From positions 119,296-183,295 of the IMG/VR virus record IMGVR_UViG_3300047498_000060: 64,000 bases of DNA. The stretch is one strand, 5' to 3'. Below are positions 52,537 to 61,200 of this stretch, piece after piece. The translations under genes were made by a program, and so were the position numbers. Numbering within the stretch: position 1 is the first letter of the stretch; each line of letters begins with the position of its first letter. The notes under the pieces were generated by a model, which worked only from the letters and a program-made list of their open reading frames with translations, did not search any database and had not been told where the DNA came from. The DNA comes from a virus.

Positions 52537-53649
52537 ATGTCTGACGATTCACTCGCGCCGCTCACCATTCAAACGGCACCTCGCAATGCACAGGTGCTGA
52601 TGGAACAAACCTCTCACACTCTCCGAACGCTGGCGTACGACCTCGGGCGGCTCACCAGCGGTGAGCAGATGCTGGCGTGGCATCCGCTCACGCATCAGCA
52701 GCGCGCCGAACTCGTGCTCGTTGGTCTCCAAGAGTGGGACAAGCAGAATCCCGGAGCCTACGCAGGTCCCGCCATCACCCCAGGCCCTCAACCCCAACAG
52801 TCTGTACAACCCCAGGAGACCGCCGCACCCATGAACCAGCCTCCCCCGTACCCGCCCCAGCAGTTCCAGCAGCCCCCGCAGCAGCCCCAGTTCCAGCAAC
52901 CCCAGTTCCAGCAGCAGGCTTCTCAGCAACCGGGCTTCGGGCAGCAGCAGGCGCCCCAGGGGTACGGAGCTCCGCAGCCTGGCTTCGGACCGCCGCAGGC
53001 TCCCCAGCAAGCGCCCCAGTATGCGCCGCCCCAGGCTCCGCAGGGCGGGCCTCCCCCGCCGCCGGCGTTCACCCCACAGGCCCAGCCGTACCCCCAGCAG
53101 CAGGTGGCGCCCATGATGCAGCAGCAGATGGCGCCGCAGTACCCGCAGGGGAACTTCCCCCAACAGCCCGCTGCGGGGCAGCTGCAGGCTCCGCAGCTCC
53201 AGCAACCGCCGTCCTTCCAGCCGAACGGAGCTCCGCGTCCTGCGGGCTTCCAGCCTCCGGCCATCGTCCCCCCGCCGCAGCCTGCGACGCCTCCCCAGGC
53301 CCCGCCTATGCAGCAACAGCCGATGTTCCCCGCCCCTGCTGGAGCTCCTCAGGGGTTCGCCGGCGCAGAGACCGAGGCACTGGGCAAGACGCGTGGCAAA
53401 CGCGAACCCAAGGCCGCAGCAGCTGGAGCTTCGGGTGACCTCCTCCAGCTCCTCACCAATCTCACGGCACTGGTGCAGCAGCAGGGCGAAGAGATCGCCG
53501 TGCTGAAACGCCTGGCAGGCGTGGCGGCTGCAGGCGCGGTCACCACCTACTGCTCCACCTACGGCACACGCGACGCCGCGGCTGCGTTGCAGAGCCTGCT
53601 CAACGAGGGCTCGGTCATCACGCAGCAGCTCACTCCGGGAAAAGACTAG
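52537..53649 (+). CDS. Pro/Gln-rich protein, probably extended by -1 frameshifting
   Basis: 370 residues in the zero frame, behind AAGGAG. Residues 80-290 are nearly all Pro, Gln, Gly, Ala, Phe and Tyr, a prion-like disordered tract. Residues 1-70 and 310-370 are helical. The frame ends at TAG 53647, four codons after the heptamer GGGAAAA. The -1 frame stays open to a TGA at 53844, giving a 436-residue fusion. Its Phe/Tyr/Gln/Pro tract resembles the tail of the candidate ssDNA-binding protein, so both may meet in one replication assembly. No family recognised. Confidence 0.75.
   Translation: MSDDSLAPLTIQTAPRNAQVLMEQTSHTLRTLAYDLGRLTSGEQMLAWHPLTHQQRAELVLVGLQEWDKQNPGAYAGPAITPGPQPQQSVQPQETAAPMNQPPPYPPQQFQQPPQQPQFQQPQFQQQASQQPGFGQQQAPQGYGAPQPGFGPPQAPQQAPQYAPPQAPQGGPPPPPAFTPQAQPYPQQQVAPMMQQQMAPQYPQGNFPQQPAAGQLQAPQLQQPPSFQPNGAPRPAGFQPPAIVPPPQPATPPQAPPMQQQPMFPAPAGAPQGFAGAETEALGKTRGKREPKAAAAGASGDLLQLLTNLTALVQQQGEEIAVLKRLAGVAAAGAVTTYCSTYGTRDAAAALQSLLNEGSVITQQLTPGKD
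53637..53643 (+). promoter_or_regulatory. Programmed -1 frameshift site GGGAAAA
   Basis: Canonical X-XXY-YYZ heptamer, read as G-GGA-AAA in the zero frame, two codons before TAG. Slippage gives GGG-AAA and then AGA in the -1 frame. A downstream stimulatory structure was not clearly seen by eye. Confidence 0.65.
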
Positions 53650-53846
53650 TCGCCGTCCTCGACGACCCGTGGCCCGGCTCTGTCCGTGATGGCGCGGAGA
53701 TCTTCTCCATCTCCAGCAGTATCGTGGACACGCTGGACTACGGGTCGCTCGTCGAGCTCGCACGGCAGCTCGGTCTCCTTGTCCTCGAAGAACAAGGGTA
53801 CCCGGAGATGATCCGGACGCGACTGAGGCGCTCGCAACAACTGTGA
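53643..53846 (+). CDS. C-terminal extension reached by -1 frameshift
   Basis: 67 codons in the -1 frame relative to the upstream gene, from the slippery site to TGA. It reads as a normal protein with a helix at its end (VELARQLGLLVLEEQG, IRTRLRRSQQ). In this frame no ATG, GTG or TTG lies between the upstream stop at 53436 and the extension; the first candidate is GTG 53724, without ribosome site. This supports frameshifting over separate initiation. Confidence 0.6.
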   Translation, partial: RLVAVLDDPWPGSVRDGAEIFSISSSIVDTLDYGSLVELARQLGLLVLEEQGYPEMIRTRLRRSQQL

Positions 53847-53850
53847 GAAG

Positions 53851-53879
53851 AAGGGGAGAGATGCTCTCCCCTTTTTTTT
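53851..53879. terminator. Bidirectional terminator between replication and tail blocks
   Basis: AAGGGGAGAG-ATG-CTCTCCCCTT hairpin followed by an eight-T run. It sits between the stops of convergent genes. The plus direction has a full U-tract; the minus direction has a TTCTTC-type end. Confidence 0.9.
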
Positions 53880-53880
53880 C

Positions 53881-54270
53881 TTAGCTGTTCGGCGGAGGCG
53901 GATCCGAGTCACCCGGCAACGACACGTTCCACTTCTTCTTCAGGATGGCGGAGATGCCACGGTAGGCGCCTGAAGAGAACCAGCCGAGCGAGAAGCCGTA
54001 GAGCACTAACGACAAGCGCGTAACCGAAGCCACTGGCGGGTACGGGTAGTACTGCGGGGACACGGCCAGACAAAAGAGCGTGCCGAGGAACGCGGGAAGC
54101 GCAGGCAAACAGAACATCTCCCAGACACGCTGCGCTCGCGACATCGGCGTACTATTCGATAACGTCGGCCACAATGCCTCCGCGAGTCGACGGATGAGCA
54201 ACGTGAGCACTGCCAGAGAGACGATAAGGGACGCGGTCGGCAACGTGAGAATGTCGTCGAGCTTGTTCAT
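53881..54270 (-). CDS. Three-span membrane protein, holin candidate
   Basis: 129 residues. Membrane segments lie near residues 10-30 (LPTASLIVSLAVLTLL), 50-70 (MFCLPALPAFLGTLFCLAV) and 82-105 (VASVTRLSLVLYGFSLGWF). The tail is basic then Pro/Ser-rich. Small multi-span proteins at the end of tail blocks are often holins, which time lysis. No endolysin was recognised next to it, so the call is tentative; an inner-membrane superinfection-exclusion protein is an alternative. Confidence 0.55.
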   Translation of the reverse strand: MNKLDDILTLPTASLIVSLAVLTLLIRRLAEALWPTLSNSTPMSRAQRVWEMFCLPALPAFLGTLFCLAVSPQYYPYPPVASVTRLSLVLYGFSLGWFSSGAYRGISAILKKKWNVSLPGDSDPPPPNS

Positions 54271-54271
54271 G

Positions 54272-54799
54272 TCAGAGGATTTTACCGAAGACCACGCAGC
54301 GTATGTAGCCGGCTGTCGTGACAGCGCTGCCCGGCGTGACCTGGATGTTTGCCCAGGTGGGATCGATGGTGACGCCAGGCACTGGGAGTGGCGAATTGAC
54401 GCTGTGATTCAGCGAGTACTGAGGCGATGACGCGGCGGTGAACGCGACCGTGGCGATGCTGGGCGTCGACCCGTCTCCGTGCCTAGCTGCACACAAATTG
54501 ACATCGATAGTGCCTCCGCCAGCGATGGGCGTTCCAGGGACAGGCGCAAACGGCCCCCACAGGACATCGAAGTCTGTGACGAAAAGCAAGTAGCTGGTCG
54601 GAGGGGTCAACGCAGGACTCGCGTCGAGCAGCGGACTGCCGTAGTCCCAGATGTCAACGGAGATGCCGCCAGACCCTACCGGCACGAGGATGTCGAAGGT
54701 CGCCTTGAAGAAGCTACCCCCACCCTCGAAGATACGCTGAATAGCGCCCGCACTCGTGCGGTGAAGAATTTGGGGTTCGCGGTTCGAGCCAGTATTCAT
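54272..54799 (-). CDS. Beta-rich virion or tail protein
   Basis: 175 residues, mostly beta strands with Gly/Pro/Thr turns, low charge and one late Cys pair region. It sits between the tail fibre-like gene and the holin-like gene. A role in tail fibre tip or assembly is inferred from position; no family recognised. Confidence 0.6.
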   Translation of the reverse strand: MNTGSNREPQILHRTSAGAIQRIFEGGGSFFKATFDILVPVGSGGISVDIWDYGSPLLDASPALTPPTSYLLFVTDFDVLWGPFAPVPGTPIAGGGTIDVNLCAARHGDGSTPSIATVAFTAASSPQYSLNHSVNSPLPVPGVTIDPTWANIQVTPGSAVTTAGYIRCVVFGKIL

Positions 54800-54807
54800 A
54801 GAGACTC

Positions 54808-57006
54808 CTAGTACCTTTGGACGTTGCCGAGGACCGTAGCGAGCGGCAACACCTCGAGCTCATAGATGTCGACGGCCCCGGCGGTGCCCTGGAGCGGAGG
54901 AGCTCCACCCGTCCCCCAAGGCACAGGGTACTTGACCGACGTGCTGGTGTAGTGCGACAGGAAGCCGCCGCCCGTCAGCGCGCAACCCGCGGCGATCTGG
55001 AGGATGACGACGCGGATCTTCCGGCCAACCTGCAGCGGATACCCGGATGGCGTCGCGCTTCTGGTTGTCTGGGGGCTGGTCACATTGATGAGCAACGTGC
55101 AGCCGGAGGCGTTCGACAGATCGATGAAGAAGTCGTCGAAGTGATCCAAGTCGAGAATGACCGACTGCGTGCCAGTGCCGCTGACAGTGATTCGGTTGCC
55201 TCCGTAAGAAGTGTCGCCGGTGCCCTGCGCCACCCAGATCTGCTGGCGGTAGCCCGCCTGCACGCCGCCGTCGCTGGTGAGGTAGCCGAGTTCAAGCCAA
55301 CGAGACCCGAGGCCCGTGATGCTGTTCTGCGCAAAGGAACCCCAGCCGAGCACGCGGTTGCCGTCAGTGAGATCCGTATCCCGGCCCATGTAAGCCAGCG
55401 ACACATCCCCACGCACTGCGCCGCCGGGACCGTTGTACTGGGTATACGCGCCGGCCGACGGTGACGTCGATGGGATCGAGTTCACATCTGTTGCCGGCGG
55501 AGGCATGACCAAGTAGAGGCCGTCGTCGTTGTAGAGCTCGGTCGCCAGACCCAGAGGGTTCCCGAGGAACGACTGCTTCGATCCCAGAGCTCCGTTCCCC
55601 TGCACGAACGTCGGTGTCACCCAGCGAAGAGACGTGACCGATACGGGCAGAGATGCGAGCTCCGTTGAGGGGCCGCCGTCCGGTGCGGTGACGTAGATGG
55701 CCTTCGCGGTACCGGAGTGCTGCATGGCACGAACGGTGATCTTCTTGCCGGTGGACAGCGTCAGCTCGAACAAGTCCCGTGAGAGGGCGACGGCCGAACG
55801 AGGGATGTTGCTGTTGTTGGCGTCGTCTTTCCAGAAGTAGGACTCCGAAGTGTTGTCCAACGTGAGGAGGTAGAGGCCAGGGAAGGCACCCGTGGTGATG
55901 GTCGCGCTCGCGTCCGCAGAAATGCGCGTCCAGTAGCCCATGCCGACACTTGGATCGGCGATAGGATACTCACGGCGCAACGCGCTCATGATAGGTGCAA
56001 CAGCCGGAGCCGCGGGCGTCTCTCCGAAGAGAGACCAACGCGTGAAGTAACTGATGAACCCCGTAGATCCGAGCGCGCCGTACCCCCCATTGGTGGCGAC
56101 AGTTGCGTCACCCGTCAAGTCTGCGAGCCACTCCGCATTGAAACGGTCAACCATGGACCGGTCCGTGAGCGCTGTCTCCATCGTGAGCGCCTGCGCTGTG
56201 CGCGTAGCTACTGCTCCAGCACCCGGCGTGTTTTCCGTCCCTCCTCCGCCAGTCGTCGACAGGTTGTAAAGCCCGTTCAGTCCGCGCGTCGTGAGATCGA
56301 AGATGGTCGAATCCCAAGAGGCGTTCCAGGCCTCGCTGTTACCGTGCAACTGACGCAGAAGTTCTTGCGCATTGAAGATCGTCTTGTAGGAGCGCTCGGC
56401 TCCTCGAATCAGCGCGTCAGCCGGTAAGCTAGCGAGTTGCGTCCGCCGACCGAAGATGATGTTGTACACCACACCCGCAGGGATAACGACGTTGTACGTC
56501 AGCTGGACATCACCAGTAGAGAACCCTCCGCTACCTGCGGTAACAGGCGTAGACCCTAGATCCGTGGCCGTGTGCACCACAGCCACCGTGCCGGCAACGT
56601 TGATCTGATCTCCGGCCGCATCGAGGATGATGAAACCGAAATTCTTATCTTGGCTGCCCCCCATGAAAATGGGACCAGTGAGTGCAAACGGGATCGTCGC
56701 ACCCGTATCACCACCCCCAGCCGAGGTGATGGTGGCGGAAGGCCACTCAACCGCCAAGTCAGCGTGCAGGATGTTGTCAATGAAGTCAGTGTTCTGCGCA
56801 AGTGCTTGCGCAGGTCGATTCACGTTGCTGCTCGTAGCGTCGTCCGTGAAAGCAACGAAGTACGTCCCGTCGTTCACGCCGCTGCTGCGCTGACCGTCCG
56901 CCGCTGCGGGGACACCTGACGTCGCGTTGTTGATGTAGTCGAAATTCGACGGCAGACCGCCGAAGTAGGTCGGCACAGTCAGGCGGTGGAAGACGGGCGT
57001 AGTCAT
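54808..57006 (-). CDS. Tail fibre or appendage protein
   Basis: 732 residues, rich in Gly, Ala, Thr, Ser and Asn, with long beta stretches, few Lys and little helix. Pattern segments such as GGGGTENTPGAGA and many Asn/Asp-Gly turns suit a trimeric fibre or spike. The N-terminal 100 residues may be the virion-binding part. It lies downstream of the large baseplate-type gene. No receptor-binding family was recognised. Confidence 0.6.
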   Translation of the reverse strand: MTTPVFHRLTVPTYFGGLPSNFDYINNATSGVPAAADGQRSSGVNDGTYFVAFTDDATSSNVNRPAQALAQNTDFIDNILHADLAVEWPSATITSAGGGDTGATIPFALTGPIFMGGSQDKNFGFIILDAAGDQINVAGTVAVVHTATDLGSTPVTAGSGGFSTGDVQLTYNVVIPAGVVYNIIFGRRTQLASLPADALIRGAERSYKTIFNAQELLRQLHGNSEAWNASWDSTIFDLTTRGLNGLYNLSTTGGGGTENTPGAGAVATRTAQALTMETALTDRSMVDRFNAEWLADLTGDATVATNGGYGALGSTGFISYFTRWSLFGETPAAPAVAPIMSALRREYPIADPSVGMGYWTRISADASATITTGAFPGLYLLTLDNTSESYFWKDDANNSNIPRSAVALSRDLFELTLSTGKKITVRAMQHSGTAKAIYVTAPDGGPSTELASLPVSVTSLRWVTPTFVQGNGALGSKQSFLGNPLGLATELYNDDGLYLVMPPPATDVNSIPSTSPSAGAYTQYNGPGGAVRGDVSLAYMGRDTDLTDGNRVLGWGSFAQNSITGLGSRWLELGYLTSDGGVQAGYRQQIWVAQGTGDTSYGGNRITVSGTGTQSVILDLDHFDDFFIDLSNASGCTLLINVTSPQTTRSATPSGYPLQVGRKIRVVILQIAAGCALTGGGFLSHYTSTSVKYPVPWGTGGAPPLQGTAGAVDIYELEVLPLATVLGNVQRY

Positions 57007-57018
57007 GGTATCTCCGGC

Positions 57019-57717
57019 TCAGAAACGAATCGTCCACTGTATCTCGAGGTCGAACGCGTCGGTCTTCGAGATGGTGTCGAAGGTGTCATAGGCGATGGGC
57101 GCGTTGTTGTAGATGTTCGGGTTCACTGCCGCGGTGAAGAGGCCGACCTCCGAGAGAGGGACGAGCAGGTACGGATTATAACTCACGTCCGTCTGCTGAA
57201 AGAGTACCGAGAAGGTCGCGTCGTAGGGCACGTCATCGACGGACCAGGCCGGAGCCTGGACCTGCGAGAGCCACACATCCGTCGGATAGTAGGGGTACGG
57301 CAGAACCCCGCCACTCACACGCACCGGTCGCTCAAGAGCGATAACCGTCGGGTCTGTGTCGGTCTGGGCGTTGGTGCCTGGGTAAGCCCCGCTCGGCGAC
57401 GGAGGAGACGCTCCTAGAGGGGATGCATTCGCCACACCCAACGCGATCTGCTTGTTGCCTCCGATGCCGAGGCCCATGTACTGCACGCGGTCGTTACGTA
57501 GCGGCGTACCGACGCTACCTACGAACGAGTTGTACGTGATGAGCTGGGCAAGGTACTGCCGCCCGAGGTTCAGCCAGATGTTGTGCCCCTTACGGCGCGC
57601 AACGATCTTGCCTCTCTCGCGCATCGTGAGCTCGAGGTTGCTGCGAACCGTGAGCTTGTCGGTGATCTGGCACCCGCCACGACGACGGCCGGGTGTGTTG
57701 GTCCTACGTGTTCGCAT
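57019..57717 (-). CDS. Tail protein with basic N-terminus
   Basis: 232 residues. The N-terminal 45 residues are very basic (GRRRGG, TMRERGKIVARRKGH), followed by a conserved-looking IWLNLGRQYLAQLITYNSF and VQYMGLGIGGNKQ. The rest is beta-rich with many Tyr, Pro and Asp. This profile is seen in tail proteins of some large tailed phages. It overlaps the upstream gene by 14 bases. Function not known. Confidence 0.6.
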   Translation of the reverse strand: MRTRRTNTPGRRRGGCQITDKLTVRSNLELTMRERGKIVARRKGHNIWLNLGRQYLAQLITYNSFVGSVGTPLRNDRVQYMGLGIGGNKQIALGVANASPLGASPPSPSGAYPGTNAQTDTDPTVIALERPVRVSGGVLPYPYYPTDVWLSQVQAPAWSVDDVPYDATFSVLFQQTDVSYNPYLLVPLSEVGLFTAAVNPNIYNNAPIAYDTFDTISKTDAFDLEIQWTIRF

Positions 57718-58237
57718 GGGAGCTCCAGATCGTGGTCAACTCGTCGACGAAGCCAGCGTACATCGCGGACGAGATCTTCGTGAGGGTCTTCTTTTCCGAG
57801 AGTAGCGCCTTCAGTCGCTCCATGGGTACTTCCTTGATCGGACCCAGAAACCTGTCGGTGTTGTAGTGGGCCAGGTAGAGCCTACGGGCCTCGTCGAGGC
57901 TTCTGCAGCCCAGCATAACCTTGTCCTCGTCGTAGCTGCCGTCGTCTTTATTCTGGTGCACCACGAAGGCGCTGGCTGCGTTCTTGTTCGGCCCAACGTA
58001 GCAGTCGACGCCCTCGTCATCCGCTCCCTTGCTCCCGACGATGTACCCATAGGGCGCCTTCATGAGGGTGTGCCAGGGCTTGCCGTCCTTGTCGTGGCCG
58101 GAGCGCGTGCTGCCTTTCTTGTTCTCGACGGCGATACGCAAGCCCTGGAAGGACATGTGCCCCTCGAGTTTGTACTTCTTGGGCGAGTGCTTCTTGTGCG
58201 TCGCCTTCTCGAGAGCTTGGGATGTGTAAACGCCCAT
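57704..58237 (-). CDS. Phage-type pyrophosphatase-like domain protein
   Basis: 177 residues. The core resembles the inorganic pyrophosphatase-like domain found in phage multidomain proteins: APYGYIVGSKGADDEGVDCYV, VVHQNK, DEDKVMLGCRSLDEARRLYLAHY and PIKEVPMERLKALL. Acidic residues that could bind metal are present. The gene lies in the tail block, overlapping the large baseplate-type gene by one base, which is an odd place for an enzyme. It may be packaged or act at the virion. Activity is not shown. Confidence 0.6.
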   Translation of the reverse strand: MGVYTSQALEKATHKKHSPKKYKLEGHMSFQGLRIAVENKKGSTRSGHDKDGKPWHTLMKAPYGYIVGSKGADDEGVDCYVGPNKNAASAFVVHQNKDDGSYDEDKVMLGCRSLDEARRLYLAHYNTDRFLGPIKEVPMERLKALLSEKKTLTKISSAMYAGFVDELTTIWSSHANT

Positions 58238-61200
58238 CAGAGCGACCTATAGCTGACGTACGTGCCAGCGGCCAGATCGGTGTCGAAAGCCCAAGCCACC
58301 GACTGCCCCATCGTGATGAGAACGTTCTCCCAGAGAACCTCTACGTCCGACGGAGATCCCGCCGTCGAATGGATGTAGCAGGCCAAAGTGTCACTGCCCG
58401 TCACCGCGACGCTGACCGCGCTCTCAAGAATGAAGTCACCCGCGGTGGTCGTGAAGGGGATAGTCTCGATGGTGACGTTGTTCTGCTGGATGATGAGCGC
58501 AAAAGAGTTCTGTGTGTAGAGCGCGTTCACTCGGATCTCTATGGAGATCGAAGTAAGCGTACCCGACGAGAGCAGCACTATCGGCTCACCGATCATCTTC
58601 CCCGGAGCTGCGATGGGGATGTAGTCCGTGAGCCCCGAGTCGAACGCTGCGACCACCGAGTTGTAGATCGGAAGATCGAACACGAAAATACTGTCGAAGG
58701 TGGGCTTGCTGGCCCCGATAGTCGTCGTTAGTGTAACGAACGCCGCATCCTCGGGGCAGAGGTACTTCTTGTCGAAGCCCCAGAGGATGGGGAGCGTAGG
58801 GTTGGGCCACGTCGCGTCTGCGAAGGGACTCTGGTCGAACTGGTTGCGCCATCCGCCGCCGGCCGAGTTCGGCTGGTCGAACATGGTGGCTACGCCGATG
58901 TAGCCGTTCGTGCAGGCACCGTCATAGATGTAGAGCGTCCCCGTCGCTAGCACCGAGTCGGAGACTGAGACCGACGTCGACGGAACCGTCTCGAGCACCA
59001 CGAAGAGCGGGTACGTGTACGTCGGCTTGATGCGTCTGATGAACGTCTGACAGAAGAGCAGCGCTTGGAGATTGAAGGCCGATGCATCGACCTGCACCAG
59101 GAACTTGAAGAACTTCTCGACCTCGAAGAAAGCCCCCTGCTCGAGGTACCCCTGAAACCACGTCGGGTCGCTAACATAGTCTTCGACCCGCACTCCGGTG
59201 ACGAGCGGGGAAAATTGCTGAACCGTATCCCCAACAGCGTACGGCTTTCCTGTGACGGGGTTCGTCTCAAGATTGAGCGAGACCGGGTACGTATACGAGC
59301 GCACGATGGCCGCAGTGCTCGCGTCCTCCACGAGGATGCGGCCCTGTGTCTGACTGAAGTCGCTGCGGATCTCAACGATGACGCCTGTCTGGTCTGCGAA
59401 CGGCAGCCCCAGCAGGATCTGGGTGCCGACGCGAAGGTTGAAGACCGTCGGGCCATTCCAGTACGCGTACCAGAGCCCCTGTACCGACGAGAGATAGTCG
59501 ACGTTCGAGGGGAGCTGTGAAAGGTCGTCCAGGGTGAACTCCGCCGGGATGCCGAAGTTCGCCTCAATGGTCGGACGATTGTCGAGGTAACTCGTCTCGG
59601 CCCACATCCGCGCCGGCGGCGGTGCTCCCTCCCAAACGTCGGGGCCACCCGCGTTCGCGGGCACCGGCGTAACAAAGGAGATGGCCGAGGCACCACGGAA
59701 CGTCGTGAAGAAGAAGTCGACGTTCCGGCGAAGCACCTGTGAATCGTCGGTGTTGACGATGAGCTCCTGAAGGAGCGGGATGTCGACGATGAGCGGGTCG
59801 AGCGGGATGTACTTACGGCGCAGAACACTCGCCAGTGAGACGGTGTACGTTGAGGGTTGTGCCAGGTAAACGCCGACAGGTGTAGCATCGACCGGCAGGC
59901 TTCCCGTCACCTGCGAGCTCGAGCCGAGCACCAGTGACGTGATCGTTATCGGCACCTGTGTCGAGTTCTGCACTACCTGGAAGCTGACGATGTCCCCGGC
60001 CTCGCACATCCCGTTCCAGAAGTCGAGGTCAGTGGAAGTGGCCGTGCCCGAGATGGACCAAGAGGTTCCGCACGGAAGCGGAAGAGGATCAAGCAGCGTG
60101 ACGCGCTGGAAGTAGAATGGGTCACTCGGAACGTCCACGATCCGCGCAATGCGGTACGCCACTCCATCTACGCAAAGAAACGAACCTGCGGGGATGCTGA
60201 GGAACTGCAGGCTCGAATCAACATAGTAGGTGTTCGTGCCAAGAGCTGCGCCCGCCATACCGCTGGGCGCCGCGATCGTCTCCCCGACGGAGTAGAGCGG
60301 GGAGGTGCTCGAGGAAAGTACTGTGATCGGATAGTCCGCATCGATGCGAAGAATCGTCGAGGTGCCGAGACGGTTATCGATGGCACTGACAACGATGGAA
60401 CTGTCGTACTGCTGCAGGATGTTCTGGATCACCTGCTGGACCGTCGACGGAGTGTACGGATCGGCGTGCACGAACGGGATGACGACCGGCGTAGTGCGCG
60501 TCGCGAGCTGCAGGTCCAGGTGTGTCCCAGCGACGCCGGACATCCCCCCATTCGGGATGGGGATGCTCGGGAGTCCTCCAAAGATGGCGCTTACCGAAGT
60601 CACGCCGATGAGGTTCGGGTTCTCCTGCATGAGGAGGTCGTAGTGAAGCCAGCGCCGCTGAAACGTGCGCTGGATGTCCCGTAGGCTCTTGCCGTAGTTC
60701 ACCTGCCAGAGTGTCAAGAGCTCGGCAGCGGCGACCTGGGCCAGGCCTTGCCAGAACGCCGTGATGCGCTCAGTACCGTCCACCAAGCTCCAGAAGTCGG
60801 AGAGGTAATTCCAGACGAAGGAGAGGTCTGGGATACATCCACGCGCGATGGCAGACTCAACGACGTTCACCACCATCGTTGTCGGCACGGAAAAGACGGC
60901 GCCGTCGTAGACGGTGAGCTGGAACTTGAAGAACCCCGGAACGTCGGGGTAGAACGTTGGCGTCGGACTAGTTGGCGTGTTGATGCCGTTCTGCGGCAAG
61001 TACGAGAACGTCGTCGCAGAGCTGAGGCTGTCAGGCAGGTCAAACTCAGTGATCTGCGCGTAGAAACCGTGGAGCATGTCGATGCCCACAGTGACGATGG
61101 AGTACGGGATGCCGCCCACAACAAGAACGCCACCCGGCTGAATCGGACTGAGTGCGTTTACATCTGCGAGCGACGCCGAGTACAGGAGGTTGGTGAACCC

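Noticed and set aside
52549-53763. 404-codon minus-strand frame opposite the Pro/Gln-rich gene
   Set aside because: Complement of a Pro/Gln-rich tract gives an Arg/Leu/Gly-rich shadow; no ribosome site or motif.
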